In this document: in pieces, positions 25,624 through 34,506 of the stretch
Position numbering within the stretch: the stretch's first letter is position 1
How the letters are laid out: each line of letters starts with the position of its first letter
From: Candidatus Sulfopaludibacter sp. SbA3
GTDB lineage: Bacteria; Acidobacteriota; Terriglobia; Bryobacterales; Bryobacteraceae
Assembly (NCBI GenBank): GCA_945890485.1
Contig: CAMDCN010000017.1
Location: 62,001-126,000 of the forward strand
Reading direction: 5' to 3'
DNA: 64,000 nucleotides
Made by a program: the position numbers and the translations under genes
The notes under the pieces: generated by a model
Database searches by the model: none
What the model was told of the DNA's origin: nothing
What the model saw: only the letters and a program-made list of their open reading frames with translations

Positions 25624-28600
25624 CTGACGAGGAGGGCGGGGCGTTCTTCGCGGTCGAAGAGATTGGGGATCTCCATGGGCTCGATGTTGGCGGGGCAGGC
25701 GGCGAGGCCGGCGGTGAAGATGGCGACCGGGCGGCCGAGGATTTTTACCTCCTCAAAGGTCAGCTTGCGGGTGGTGAGGTGGTCCCAGGCGGCTAGGAGC
25801 TTTTGGCCTTCGACCTTGCCAAAGTTAGGGGGTTGCAGGCCGAAGGAACCAACGGTTTGGTCTCGGTAGAGGCGGTTGCGGTCGGCGGGGGAGAGTTGGT
25901 CGGGGCGGCTGGGGGCCGGGGTCGGGGGCGGCGGGGTGTAAGAGGGGTGGAAGCCGTCAAGCGCGAAGGCGTAGAGCTTGTGGCCGGGCTTGGGCTGGAA
26001 GACGGGAATGGCGGAGCTGACGTCGGCGACCGCGGAGGAGACGCCGGGGTCGGGGCCGCCGATGCGGTTGAGGATGTAGTCGGAGGTGACGGGTTTGTAA
26101 GAGCTGTAGAGCTCGAACCATACCGTTAGATTGGGGACGAAGAGGGCCCCCAGGTCGATGGCGGTGCGGGCGAGGCGGGCGAGGCCGTTGGCGAAGGACT
26201 CGGGGGTGGCTCCGGCGATGACGAGATTTTTGGCGTCGAGGTCGATGGCGGCGAAGGTGCCGTGCTTTTGGAGAATGGCGTGGAGATCGCTCCATCGACC
26301 GCCGTGGGCGAGGGCAAAGACTGCTGGTTCGAGACTGAGGCCGCGCTGGAAAAGGCTCATCCAGATATCGTGGGGCGGAACGGGGACGCCAAGGCCGGGG
26401 GTGTCCTGGCGAGTGCGCTCGTAGTACCAGCGGATCCGGTTGAACTTGGCGGTGTCGATGCGCTCGCCGGAACCCTTGGCCATGGCGCCGGTGGTGGGGT
26501 CGTCCTTGGAGTTCTTGGTCATGAGGATGCCGCGGACGTTGCGCTGACCGGGGTCGCGGTACTTCTGACCGAGGATCGTCCGCATGCCGGCCTCGAAGCT
26601 GTCGCGGTTTTGAAAATACCATTTGCGGCCGTCGGGGCCGACGACACCGATGGGGCCGCCTTCGCCCGGCTTGTAGTATTCGTTGTCGGCTCCGTGCTGG
26701 AAAAGGCTTTGGACGTGGGGGGATTTGTTATCGAGGGAGACGCGGGGCTTGCCGTCGGGGCCGCGGGCTTCGGGGGGGAGGTTGCGGACGTCGTCGTTGA
26801 TGTTGACGGCTTGGTCGAGATTGCTGCGGTTGCGCTGGAGATAGGCGAGTTCGGCGGGATCCTTTTCATTGCCGGCGCCGACGGGGATGCGATCGCCGGT
26901 ATTGGCGTCGAAGACTTCGGCGAGGTCGAGGTCGGGATAGTAGCCGATGCGGGCTTTTTGGAGGATGAAGCGGGTGAGGTCGGTGTCGTGGGGGTAGGCC
27001 TCATAGAGAGCGCGGACGGTGCCGGGGTCGGTGAGATCGAAGTGGCCTTTGGCTTGGAACTCGGTAAGAACCTGGGCGACGCGTTCGTAGTTCTTCGTGT
27101 TGGCGGTGTCGACTTTGGCGGCGTCGCGGAGCATGTCGGGATGGAAGACGACGCCATCCTCACGGACCATGGCTCCGTTTTTCTTGATGGACTCGACGGA
27201 TTTCTCCCAAGTGGCAACGGCGGCTTCGTTGTCCTGGCGGATGGGACGAGCGGTGGTGGGTTTGGTGACGAGGCCTTCGGTTTCGCCCATGGTGGCGCTT
27301 TTGGCTTTGAGCCAGAGGGGCTTGGGGCGCTTCGAGAACTCGGAGGCGTGGAGGGCCATGGCGTTGCTGGGAACGCGGAAGGCAACGTACTGTTCGGAAT
27401 CGTGGGCGTAACGGCGAAGTTGGCCGGCGATGTCGGGATGGAGGAAGAGTTCCTGCTGCCATTGGCGGTACTCGTTGAGCGACATAGGGCCGAGGGGGGC
27501 GCGTTTGGGAGCCGTGGAGGCGTTGGGTTGGGTGAGGCGTTTGCCGGAGAAGATGGACGTGGCCTTCTGGGCTTTGAGGATGTCGAGGGATTTCTGTTGC
27601 CCGTCTTCGGAATGGGGTTCAAAAGCGATGCGGCTGGCGTTGCGCTGGAGGACGCCGACGAAGGTTCCCTGGATGATCTTGACGATGGTCCAGGGGAACT
27701 CGGCGAGAAAGACATCCCAGAACTCGCGGCCCTGGGTTTTGGCGGTTTCGCGAGCGGTGAGGGCGTCGCGCCAGAGGGTGTTGATGGTGTTCTCGGCGAG
27801 GGACTTGGCGAGGCGCTGGACGCCAGTATCGGAGGGGCGGCCGCCAAGCAGCTTGCTAATCAGTTCGGAGAGGCAACTGGTGAGGCGGTTCATGCCGAGT
27901 TGCTTGATGTCGTCCTCTTTAAGGTTCGTGCCGCGTTCGTTGACCATCAGCGCGAGATCGCAGAGGAACTCAACCTGCTGCTTAACGATGAAGATGAGGA
28001 GTTCCTTGCCGGCTCCTTTGGGGATGGCTCCGCGGAGGACGCTCGAGATGACTTCGACGAGCATGGGCGGCACGTCCGCTTTGAGGACGCCGCAGAGTTC
28101 GCGGATGATGCTGGTTTGAGCGAGCGCGGCGCCGGCCGAGCGGCCGCCGGCGCGGAGGACGATGAGACTGATGCGGTAGGCGGCCTCGCGGAGGGGGTCC
28201 ATTCCGGTGAGAGTGGGGACGAGGGCAAGGACTTGGAAGGAGGCGCCTTCGGCGGTTTCGAGACCTTTGGTGATGGTCTCCGCGGAGTCGATGGCGCGGT
28301 TGCGGAAAAGGTCGACGGCTTTGTAGAGGCGGCGGGAGTCTTCGCGGATGAGGGCGAGTTGGATGCCGATTTCGTGGATGTTTTCGTAGGTAAGGGCGCC
28401 GGCGGCGGCGTTGACGTCGTAGGCGACTTTGGAGACGCGATCGATGAGTTTGTCGAATTCTTCGATGTCCGGTTTCGGGGCGCGTTTGACGGCCTTGAAG
28501 AAGCCGACGACCGCGTCGGTGGTGGCGGCGAAGGCGGCGGTGGAGTTGGCGACGGCGCTTTCGATGAAGCCGTCGGGGTCGGCCCACTCCTGATAGATTT

Positions 28601-28910
28601 TTCGGTTGTCCTTGACGTCGTTGTAGAGGAGAAGAGTCTCTTCGCGGAGGATCTTGTGGTAGTCCTTGGCTTTGAGGACGAACTCGTCGGGTTGGACGAG
28701 GTGGATCTTGCTGTAGAAGACGATTTCGAGGAGGATGGTGGGGCGGCAGACCTGCTCGATGGCGGTGGAAACGAGGGCCTGCTGCTGAGGGGCGACGGGG
28801 GAGCGGAAGCGTTCGCCGTAGGCGCCTTGTTCGAGGCGCAACTGCTCGGCCTGGGCGGGTTCGAAGACGTAATCCTTGGGTTTGGCGTTGAGCAGGGAGT
28901 TGTGGGCCAT
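25620..28910 (-). CDS. Very large protein of unknown function, candidate secreted effector
   Basis: 1096 residues with no signal peptide. The first 450 residues are mostly helical (DYHKILREETLLLYNDVKDNRKIYQEW, several Leu/Ile/Val-rich amphipathic stretches). The middle (about 590-880) is charged and loop-rich, with DGVVFHPDMLRDAAKVD, GPIGVVGPDGRKWYFQNRDSF and GILMTKNSKDDPTTGAMAKG. A Pro-rich segment YTPPPPTPAPSRPDQ precedes the last 100 residues. No catalytic motif is recognised. It starts 3 bp after the LysM/peptidoglycan-binding gene. In many genomes that partner accompanies type VI or eCIS-type effectors, which is why an effector role is suspected. This remains inference. Confidence 0.8.
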   Translation of the reverse strand: MAHNSLLNAKPKDYVFEPAQAEQLRLEQGAYGERFRSPVAPQQQALVSTAIEQVCRPTILLEIVFYSKIHLVQPDEFVLKAKDYHKILREETLLLYNDVKDNRKIYQEWADPDGFIESAVANSTAAFAATTDAVVGFFKAVKRAPKPDIEEFDKLIDRVSKVAYDVNAAAGALTYENIHEIGIQLALIREDSRRLYKAVDLFRNRAIDSAETITKGLETAEGASFQVLALVPTLTGMDPLREAAYRISLIVLRAGGRSAGAALAQTSIIRELCGVLKADVPPMLVEVISSVLRGAIPKGAGKELLIFIVKQQVEFLCDLALMVNERGTNLKEDDIKQLGMNRLTSCLSELISKLLGGRPSDTGVQRLAKSLAENTINTLWRDALTARETAKTQGREFWDVFLAEFPWTIVKIIQGTFVGVLQRNASRIAFEPHSEDGQQKSLDILKAQKATSIFSGKRLTQPNASTAPKRAPLGPMSLNEYRQWQQELFLHPDIAGQLRRYAHDSEQYVAFRVPSNAMALHASEFSKRPKPLWLKAKSATMGETEGLVTKPTTARPIRQDNEAAVATWEKSVESIKKNGAMVREDGVVFHPDMLRDAAKVDTANTKNYERVAQVLTEFQAKGHFDLTDPGTVRALYEAYPHDTDLTRFILQKARIGYYPDLDLAEVFDANTGDRIPVGAGNEKDPAELAYLQRNRSNLDQAVNINDDVRNLPPEARGPDGKPRVSLDNKSPHVQSLFQHGADNEYYKPGEGGPIGVVGPDGRKWYFQNRDSFEAGMRTILGQKYRDPGQRNVRGILMTKNSKDDPTTGAMAKGSGERIDTAKFNRIRWYYERTRQDTPGLGVPVPPHDIWMSLFQRGLSLEPAVFALAHGGRWSDLHAILQKHGTFAAIDLDAKNLVIAGATPESFANGLARLARTAIDLGALFVPNLTVWFELYSSYKPVTSDYILNRIGGPDPGVSSAVADVSSAIPVFQPKPGHKLYAFALDGFHPSYTPPPPTPAPSRPDQLSPADRNRLYRDQTVGSFGLQPPNFGKVEGQKLLAAWDHLTTRKLTFEEVKILGRPVAIFTAGLAACPANIEPMEIPNLFDREERPALLVS

Positions 28911-28913
28911 GGG

Positions 28914-29564
28914 TTAGCTTCGGTGTTTGTTTTCGAGGCGCTGGTGGAACTCGTCGTTGATCTCGTCTCCTTCGGGGAGGCCCTCGGCGAGGCGGAAGGC
29001 GCGGGCGGCTTCCTTCAGAAGGTCGTTGGTCTCGCCGTCGATGGGGCCGTCATAGAGACCGAGATTGCGGAGGCGGGCCTGGACGCCGGTGAGGGTGGAG
29101 AGGGGATCGAGATGGCCGAAATTGAGATCGCAGGCGGCGAGGCTGCCGTGGGGTCCAACTTCGATGCGGCCGGAGCGGATGTCGGGGCGGACGAAGACGC
29201 GGAGCCAGCCGTCGGCGTCGAGGTTGCCGGTGGATGCTGAGCCGTCGAGGATCAGGACGTAGGCGGCGTTGGCGAGGGGTTTGTTGTCGTAGTCGAGGAA
29301 CTGGAGGTTGAATTTTTCGGGGACGCCTTTGCGGACGAACTTGTGGGTGGCATCGGTGGCTTTCGAGACTTCGCGGCGGCGGATGGCGGGAATGAAGAGG
29401 ACGTCGCCGGGGAGGAGGACGTTGTGATGTTTGCGGAGCTGACGGAGCTGGGCGTTGTTGCTGTGCTGCCAGACGGTGGACCAGTAGTGTCCGGCTTCGA
29501 GGGCGAGCTGAACGGTGGTTTCGCCCTGGGCGACTTCATGGTGACGGTCTTCGGTGTGGGCCAT
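28914..29564 (-). CDS. LysM-like and peptidoglycan-binding domain protein
   Basis: 216 residues, no signal peptide. Residues about 8-60 form a LysM-like domain (HEVAQGETTVQLALEAGHYWSTVWQHSNN, LLPGDVLFIPAI). A central beta-rich part follows (VRKGVPEKFNLQFLDYDNKP, GNLDADGWLRVFV). Residues about 150-210 are a PG-binding-1 repeat (GVQARLRNLGLYDGPIDGETN, EAARAFRLAEGLPEGDEINDEF). Proteins of this layout are often encoded beside VgrG, PAAR or putative effectors, where they are thought to help delivery or act on the wall. Upstream of and nearly touching the 1096-residue gene; divergent from the acidic protein with about 100 bp between. Confidence 0.85.
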   Translation of the reverse strand: MAHTEDRHHEVAQGETTVQLALEAGHYWSTVWQHSNNAQLRQLRKHHNVLLPGDVLFIPAIRRREVSKATDATHKFVRKGVPEKFNLQFLDYDNKPLANAAYVLILDGSASTGNLDADGWLRVFVRPDIRSGRIEVGPHGSLAACDLNFGHLDPLSTLTGVQARLRNLGLYDGPIDGETNDLLKEAARAFRLAEGLPEGDEINDEFHQRLENKHRS

Positions 29565-29650
29565 TTCTCGCTCCGCGTTCTTACATACGCGGCACAGGGG
29601 TACCGCTTTGGCTCACTGTTACGCGAAATTTTTTGGCTGTCCCGTCATTG

Positions 29651-29656
29651 CTAGAA
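29651..29656 (+). promoter_or_regulatory. Putative -10 TAGAAT
   Basis: Eleven nt before ATG 29668, in the gap shared with the divergent LysM gene. GGGAG between them could be a Shine-Dalgarno sequence on a very short leader. Confidence 0.4.
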
Positions 29657-29667
29657 TCGGGAGACCC

Positions 29668-31260
29668 ATGGCTGAATCGACCGAATATGGTGTACTTGCG
29701 ATCCCCGCTCGCGTTGCTGACCTGGCATGCCGGATGGCCGCTCCGCGGGACTGGAACGTGATGGAGCTGCCGGCGGAGGATGTGGATTTTAGTGAGCCGT
29801 CGGCGTTTTTCCCGTTGGCGGTGGTGGTGGCGCCTTGGGCGGCCGTAGTGCTGACGGTGGCGGCGCGGCCGGCATTCGAGGACGGGACGTTGCAGGATTG
29901 GAGCTTGTTTTTGCTGAGCTCGCAGGACATCCGGCCGACGGCGTTTGGCCCGGTGGCGATTGGGGCGTTGCAGGGGCTGGGCGGCGTGGGCCGGCAGGAG
30001 CAGGAAGGGACATGGCTGGAGATTCGGTTCGCTTTCTTTGAAGACGGGGGGCGGCTGGTGCAACTGGGGCTGTTGGCGCCGGAAGCGATCAGCTCGCCGC
30101 TGGAGACGATTTGGCAGACGGCGTTGACGAGTTTTGCATTGGAGAGACCGCAAGGGCAGAACGTGCCGTTGGGTGCGGGAATGGGGATGATGCCGAAGGC
30201 GGTGGCGGAGCCCGAACCGGCGGAGGCCGAGGAGGAGGTGGGGCTGGCGGAGATCTGGCAAGAGATGCAGGAGCTGGCGCCGGAGCCGGAAGAGGAAGAG
30301 GAAGAGGCCGAGGCGGGAGAGCAAGAAGAAGAGGAGGCGGACGAAGCGGGGGCCGGGCGATTCGCGGAGTCCGAGTTGGGTCACTATGCCAAGTCGGATG
30401 ATTTGGCGACGCTGGACCCGGAGCATCCGACGAACGCGCGGCTGCGGGAGCAGGGTGTGGGCTTTTCGCCGAATGTGATTGAGGCGGATGTGGAAGCGAG
30501 GAAGGCTCGCGTGGGGGCGGGCGCGATTGGGGCGGTGATCGGGGTGGCGTTGGGGTGGTTCGTGATTGACGACGGGAAACGGACGCTGGTTCTGGATCCG
30601 GACGGGAAGATCCAGATCAGCCTGGGGGTGTATCCGACGGAGGGCCGGGACGTCGATGCGATACTCGATGCGATTGAGGCCGAGGCGAGGGCGAGCTATC
30701 CGGAACCGGAGATTTTCCGGATTGACGATCGGGGATTTTGGACGCTGACGGTGCGGGACATTGTGGTGGATGGGGAGCCGGTGGAGCAGGTGCATCTCCT
30801 GACGCCGTGGGTGAGGGGCGCCGCGATGGTGCGAGCGCGGGTGACGTCGGATTTAGACGGAATCCGGTGGGCGGAGAACTACGCGCGTTTGATTTTGCAG
30901 AGCGCGGAGTTTGGCCAGGTGGAGCAGCAGGAGGAGGGGGCCGAGGAGCTGCCGACAGATGGTCCGCAATGGTGGCGGCGCGCGGTGCAGTTGGAGCGGG
31001 CGGATCGTTTGGAGGAGGCCGAACAGTTGTTGAAAGCTTCGATTCCTTCGCTGCATTTCGCCATTCAGACGGCGGAGCTGTATCGGGAACGTTGGCTGCG
31101 GCTGCGGGAGAGTGAGCCGGAGAAGGCGAGGGAAGCGCGGCAGAAGGCGGCGGATTGGGCGTGGCAGTACGCTTCCTATGCGACGAGTGGCGGGGAGGGG
31201 GAGGCGCTATCGATGGAACGGGATGATTTTCTGCGTTCGCTGGGTCCGGATCCGCTTTAG
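29668..31260 (+). CDS. Acidic protein with DcrB/EagR-like and TPR-like parts
   Basis: 530 residues. Residues about 1-170 form an alpha/beta unit (VMELPAEDVDFSEPSAFFPLAVVVAP). A Glu-rich low-complexity linker follows at about 185-235 (EPEEEEEEAEAGEQEEEEADE). Residues about 270-420 read like DcrB/DUF1795 or EagR-type adaptor folds (TLVLDPDGKIQISLGVYPTEG, HLLTPWVRGAAMVRARVTSDL). The C-terminus is helical and TPR-like (WWRRAVQLERADRLEEAEQLLKASI). EagR proteins act as effector chaperones in type VI systems, so a chaperone for the neighbouring large protein is possible, but the similarity is only by pattern. ATG 29668 was chosen over an upstream ATG that would overlap the LysM gene. Confidence 0.75.
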   Translation: MAESTEYGVLAIPARVADLACRMAAPRDWNVMELPAEDVDFSEPSAFFPLAVVVAPWAAVVLTVAARPAFEDGTLQDWSLFLLSSQDIRPTAFGPVAIGALQGLGGVGRQEQEGTWLEIRFAFFEDGGRLVQLGLLAPEAISSPLETIWQTALTSFALERPQGQNVPLGAGMGMMPKAVAEPEPAEAEEEVGLAEIWQEMQELAPEPEEEEEEAEAGEQEEEEADEAGAGRFAESELGHYAKSDDLATLDPEHPTNARLREQGVGFSPNVIEADVEARKARVGAGAIGAVIGVALGWFVIDDGKRTLVLDPDGKIQISLGVYPTEGRDVDAILDAIEAEARASYPEPEIFRIDDRGFWTLTVRDIVVDGEPVEQVHLLTPWVRGAAMVRARVTSDLDGIRWAENYARLILQSAEFGQVEQQEEGAEELPTDGPQWWRRAVQLERADRLEEAEQLLKASIPSLHFAIQTAELYRERWLRLRESEPEKAREARQKAADWAWQYASYATSGGEGEALSMERDDFLRSLGPDPL

Positions 31261-31622
31261 CTGCCGTTGCCGGCTGGGGGAGAGGCGGGGGACGGCACGG
31301 CGTCCTTCTGATCGGCCCATTTCAGCAGGGCATCGAGAGCGGGGCAGAGAGATTGGCCCCATTCCGTGAGACGGTATTCGACCTTCGGGGGCACTTGAGG
31401 ATAAAGCTGGCGGGAGACCAGACCGGCGGATTCGAGTTGCCGCAACTGCTGCGCGAGCATCTTTTGAGAGATGCCGGGGATGAGGCGTTCGAAGTCGGAG
31501 TATCGCTGGACTTTTCCATCGAAGAGGTGGAAGAGGATGACTAGTTTCCAGCGACCTTCGAGATGGCGGAGGGCGTTTTCGACCCCAAGGGCGGCGGTTT
31601 CGGGAGTATAAATCTTACCCAT
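31257..31622 (-). CDS. HxlR-family transcriptional regulator
   Basis: 121 residues from ATG 31622. A winged helix-turn-helix of HxlR type: ALRHLEGRWKLVILFHLFDG, RYSDFERLIPGISQKMLAQQLRQLESAGLVSRQ, VEYRLTEWGQSLCPALDAL. A longer reading from 31712 adds 30 residues that are unlike the family. It faces away from the NTF2-like/SDR pair across about 95 bp and probably controls them. Stops overlap with the convergent acidic-protein gene by 4 bp. Confidence 0.92.
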   Translation of the reverse strand: MGKIYTPETAALGVENALRHLEGRWKLVILFHLFDGKVQRYSDFERLIPGISQKMLAQQLRQLESAGLVSRQLYPQVPPKVEYRLTEWGQSLCPALDALLKWADQKDAVPSPASPPAGNGS

Positions 31623-31716
31623 GGGTATGTAACTTACTTTACTGTGCGTTCTTGTCAAGCAGTCAGTTTTCGCGGAGAATTTCCGTACAGGACTCCCCAC
31701 GGGGGCCACCACGAAA

Positions 31717-32043
31717 ATGACACTACCACTACCTACTTGCCTAACGACTTACTTTGCGGTTCAGAACGGGGCGGAATTCGCCTTGTTGGGAGATTGTTTT
31801 ACCCCGGAGGCGTCCGTGCTCGACGAGGGGCGCCGATATGAGGGGCGCCGGGCGATTGAGGCTTGGCTGCGGGATGCCATGGCCAAATTTGCTTGCACGG
31901 TTGAGCCTCTGCAGGTGACGCAGGGGGAGGGGCAGTTGACGGTGCGAGCGAAGGTGAGCGGCAACTTTCCGGGTAGCCCGGTAGAGTTGGATCACCACGT
32001 TACCCTCGCTGATGGGAAGATTGCGGCGTTGGAGATCCACTGA
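31717..32043 (+). CDS. NTF2-like / SnoaL-type small protein
   Basis: 108 residues with the nuclear-transport-factor-2 cone fold pattern: [61 protein letters not shown]. Such proteins are isomerases, hydrolases or polyketide-type cyclases. The stop overlaps the SDR start in TGATG, so both are co-translated. It is divergent from the HxlR regulator, the usual arrangement for an inducible detoxification pair. Confidence 0.88.
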   Translation: MTLPLPTCLTTYFAVQNGAEFALLGDCFTPEASVLDEGRRYEGRRAIEAWLRDAMAKFACTVEPLQVTQGEGQLTVRAKVSGNFPGSPVELDHHVTLADGKIAALEIH

Positions 32044-32822
32044 TGCCGATGGACCTGGAACTGGCGGGGAAGCGGGCGCTTATTACGGGGGGGACGCTAG
32101 GGGTGGGTGGCGCCACGGCGGCGCTGCTGCGGGAGTGCGGGGCCCGGGTCTTGACGGCTGCGCGCAGCCGGCCGGAGGGATTGCCGGAGGATCTGTTTGT
32201 GGCGGCCGATCTCACGACGGCCGAAGGGTGCACGGCGGTGGCGGATGCGGTGCGTGAGCGGCTGGGCGGTGTGGATATCGTGGTGCATGTGGTGGGCGGT
32301 TCGTCGGCGCCGGGCGGAGGATTCGCGGCGTTGGACGATGCGGTTTGGGAGCGGGAGTTGTCGTTGAATCTGATGCCGGCGGTGCGGCTGGACCGGGCTT
32401 TGTTGCCGGGGATGCTGGCGCAGGGCGCCGGGGTGATCATCCACGTGACTTCGATCCAGCGAGAACTTCCGTTGCCGGAATCGACGACGGCGTATGCCGC
32501 CGCTAAGGCCGCGTTGTCGACTTACAGTAAGAGTCTGTCGAAGGAGGTGGCGGGGAGGGGGATCCGGGTGGTGCGGGTGTCTCCGGGTTGGGTGGAGACG
32601 GAGGCGTCGGTGGCGTTGGCGGAACGGCTGGCGGAGCAGGCCGGGACGGACTATGAGGGCGGCAAGGAGATTGTGATGCGTTCGCTGGGGGGAATTCCGC
32701 TGGGACGGCCGTCGAAGCCGGCGGAGGTGGCGAATCTGATTGCTTTTCTGGCTTCGCCTCGGGCGGGGTCAATTACGGGTACGGAGTATGTGATTGACGG
32801 GGGGACGATCCCGACGGCGTAG
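32043..32822 (+). CDS. Short-chain dehydrogenase/reductase
   Basis: 259 residues, classical [18 protein letters not shown] is the nucleotide-binding TGxxxGxG motif, [12 protein letters not shown] stands in for the NNAG region, [10 protein letters not shown] carries the Ser, and YAAAKAAL gives the catalytic Tyr-x3-Lys; [10 protein letters not shown] and [11 protein letters not shown] follow. NAD(P)-dependent oxidoreduction of an unknown alcohol or ketone. Co-translated with the NTF2-like gene. The tRNA-Leu gene ends 11 bp beyond, on the opposite strand. Confidence 0.93.
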   Translation: MPMDLELAGKRALITGGTLGVGGATAALLRECGARVLTAARSRPEGLPEDLFVAADLTTAEGCTAVADAVRERLGGVDIVVHVVGGSSAPGGGFAALDDAVWERELSLNLMPAVRLDRALLPGMLAQGAGVIIHVTSIQRELPLPESTTAYAAAKAALSTYSKSLSKEVAGRGIRVVRVSPGWVETEASVALAERLAEQAGTDYEGGKEIVMRSLGGIPLGRPSKPAEVANLIAFLASPRAGSITGTEYVIDGGTIPTA

Positions 32823-32833
32823 GGGATGTGTTT

Positions 32834-32920
32834 TGGTGCCCGGGGCGGGACTTGAACCCGCACACCCGTGAGGATAACGGATTTTAAGTCCGTTGCGTCT
32901 GCCGATTTCGCCACCCGGGC
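32834..32920 (-). tRNA. tRNA-Leu (anticodon UAA), CCA encoded
   Basis: Acceptor GCCCGGG pairs with CCCGGGC, followed by A and CCA. The anticodon stem ACGGA/TCCGT encloses CTTAAAA, giving anticodon TAA. The variable arm is long (class II, as in Leu) and the T arm is GCGGG TTCAAGT CCCGC. The 5' half, up to the anticodon loop, is part of a 44-bp direct repeat whose other copy is at 36056, so this gene is a hybrid made by element integration and its 5' flank is element-derived. Confidence 0.96.
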
Positions 32921-32924
32921 ACGT
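32881..32924. repeat. attL: 44-bp direct repeat in tRNA-Leu
   Basis: A perfect match to 36056-36099. It runs from the 3' side of the anticodon loop through the whole 5' half of the tRNA plus 4 bp of flank. Confidence 0.9.
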
Positions 32925-32938
32925 TGAAAATAAGAGGC

Positions 32939-33085
32939 TTATCGTCGTTTGTCCGGGGCTGCTGCAGGTCCCGTTCCGGAAACTGTGCCTACTTTGGACT
33001 TGGTCAACGCCGTGAAACTCTCGTACGCCAATTCTACCGCTTTTGGGGACGGATGAATATATCGCTGCAACAGCGTCATCGTGGA
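32939..33085 (-). pseudogene. Tyrosine recombinase (integrase), C-terminal remnant
   Basis: 48 codons beginning STMTLLQRYIHPSPKAVELA and ending APDKRR. QRYIHPSP carries the catalytic Tyr context typical of phage-type integrases (usually SQRYVHPSPE), followed by the amphipathic AVELAYESF helix. The upstream LGHSS box and the rest of the enzyme are missing in all three frames, so only the 3' end survives. The stop lies 15 bp from the att repeat. Confidence 0.75.
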
Positions 33086-33197
33086 GTAGATCTCCGGAAA
33101 CGGGTAGCAAGAGTTGCCGTAGGTGCTCAGGCGTTTGGGAGGGTCTCTGCATGATCCTGCGATGGCCTACAATCACTGGATCCATGCTGCGTAGTCA

Positions 33198-33566
33198 ATG
33201 GTGAAAATGTACTTCGATCGGTATCCTCGGAAACTCCGTGAAACGGCCATCCTTGCCCACCTCAGATTGGGTGTACGCTCCGGTGCGCGGTGTGAGTTAG
33301 GAGCCAGGCCGGAAACGAAACTGCTGATGGGGCCCAGCCTCCTCTGCACCGAGTCCGGGCACCCGGACCTGGCGAAGCTATTCTGGGACCCGGCCGTCGA
33401 GGAGATGGGCGACATCGGGCTCGATCGCATCCAGGCGATCTGGTCTAAAGCAGGCGCGGCCCGTGAGGCTCACGCCGACAGCGCCTCGGTCGATTTCCCT
33501 GGCGTCCTCGGCGAGATCCAGGACCTCTGCCTGGAGATCAATCCAGGGCTGGGGGAGAGGCAGTAG
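33198..33566 (+). CDS. Hypothetical protein of the tRNA-Leu element
   Basis: 122 residues, no domain recognised. MVKMYFDRYPRKLRETAILA is basic and helical; the middle has two Cys; the end is IQDLCLEINPGLGERQ. A diverged copy of that 3' end recurs at about 35170-35250, which suggests duplication of a cargo gene. The stop lies 19 bp before the next gene. Start and reality are uncertain. Confidence 0.45.
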   Translation: MVKMYFDRYPRKLRETAILAHLRLGVRSGARCELGARPETKLLMGPSLLCTESGHPDLAKLFWDPAVEEMGDIGLDRIQAIWSKAGAAREAHADSASVDFPGVLGEIQDLCLEINPGLGERQ

Positions 33567-33585
33567 AAAAAGAGGACTGATCTCC

Positions 33586-34107
33586 ATGGACCCCTACGCC
33601 AATAGCTTCGACGACCCTGAACTCCATCGGCTGCTCGGCCAGATGGTAATCCGATTCGCGATGCTCGAAACGGTGCTCGGTAATTGCGTCCAGCGGCTTG
33701 GCGGAGACCTGATGGAAAAGGCCAGAGTGAAACCGAAATCTTGGCCTTTCGGTAAAGTCGTAGACGAATTGCACGACCTCGTAGAATCAGAAGGGCGAGT
33801 AAATCGGCAGTTCGCGGAGCTCCATCGGGCGACCGACATGGCGACAATGAAAGAGGACCTACTGAGGGCGGCGGAGGAGCGAAACTGGCTCATTCATGGC
33901 TTCTGGAGCTTCGACTTCGGCCAAAAGGCCATCACGATTCGCCGACAGCTCTGGCAACCGGAAACCGAGACGCTACACCTGACCCATAATCGAATTCAGG
34001 ATCTGATCGACAGGTTGGGAGTCCTTCGGGGTAAGATAACAGCGATTTCAAACAACCTCGGCGAGTGCCGGCGGGCGGAGGCAGAGCACGCGAACACTCG
34101 AGATTAA
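33586..34107 (+). CDS. HEPN-like protein (RN-x3-H motif)
   Basis: 173 residues from ATG 33586, which has AGAGGA a little upstream. Almost wholly helical. LGQMVIRFAMLETVLGNCVQRL is the first long helix, and LRAAEERNWLIHGFW carries R-N-x3-H, the ribonuclease signature of HEPN domains, in the expected late position, followed by FDFGQKAITIRRQ. HEPN proteins act as RNases in toxin-antitoxin, abortive infection and related systems. No nucleotidyltransferase (MNT) partner is seen. The assignment rests on the motif and helical layout only. Confidence 0.65.
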   Translation: MDPYANSFDDPELHRLLGQMVIRFAMLETVLGNCVQRLGGDLMEKARVKPKSWPFGKVVDELHDLVESEGRVNRQFAELHRATDMATMKEDLLRAAEERNWLIHGFWSFDFGQKAITIRRQLWQPETETLHLTHNRIQDLIDRLGVLRGKITAISNNLGECRRAEAEHANTRD

Positions 34108-34213
34108 GTAGCAAAGGCGGGCAGGGCTGTGGCGGCGTTTGAAATGGCACGGCTGGTCCCGCCTATTGCGCTGCCGATGAATAATCCGCGCGACGACCAC
34201 GACGTACTCCCAA

Positions 34214-34341
34214 AAATCGGCAAACGTTTGCCGATTTGAAATCCGTCAACGTTGACGGATCTGGGGCTAGCGGTCAAATGCGACAACGTTGTCGCATTCA
34301 GATCCAAAACCGTTTGGGATTTTGAGATCCGCCAATGGCGG
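34214..34341. repeat. Array of five different palindromes
   Basis: Perfect palindromes of 24 bp (34214-34237), 20 bp (34241-34260) and 22 bp (34277-34298), then imperfect ones at 34302-34320 (one mismatched pair plus a central base) and 34329-34341 (6-bp arms, 1-nt centre). The first three centre on AACGTT and share ATCxG...CxGAT-like edges, while the inner arms differ. Centres are 25, 37, 24 and 24 bp apart. They lie in the 399-bp gap between the HEPN-like genes, about 165-290 bp upstream of the second. Confidence 0.85.
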
Positions 34342-34506
34342 TCCGGAGGGCGGCGGCTACCTGCAGATAAGCGGATTCCTTCAGCCAGTGCATTCGTTGA
34401 GATAAATTGCTGGAAATCACGTTCCATCTGGGGATCATCCGACAATGGGAAGGTAAAGTAAAAGCGCCATTGAAACGCAAAGAAAGAAATAGTAAAGGAG
34501 CTTGAC

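Noticed and set aside
26262-29240. A 992-codon open frame on the + strand opposite the 1096-residue gene
   Set aside because: It is Gly/Val/Glu/Ala-only in character and arises because the G-rich + strand rarely makes stops. The minus-strand frame has normal residue diversity and close spacing to its partner. The same applies to long antisense frames opposite uvrC, PSD1 and the amidohydrolase.
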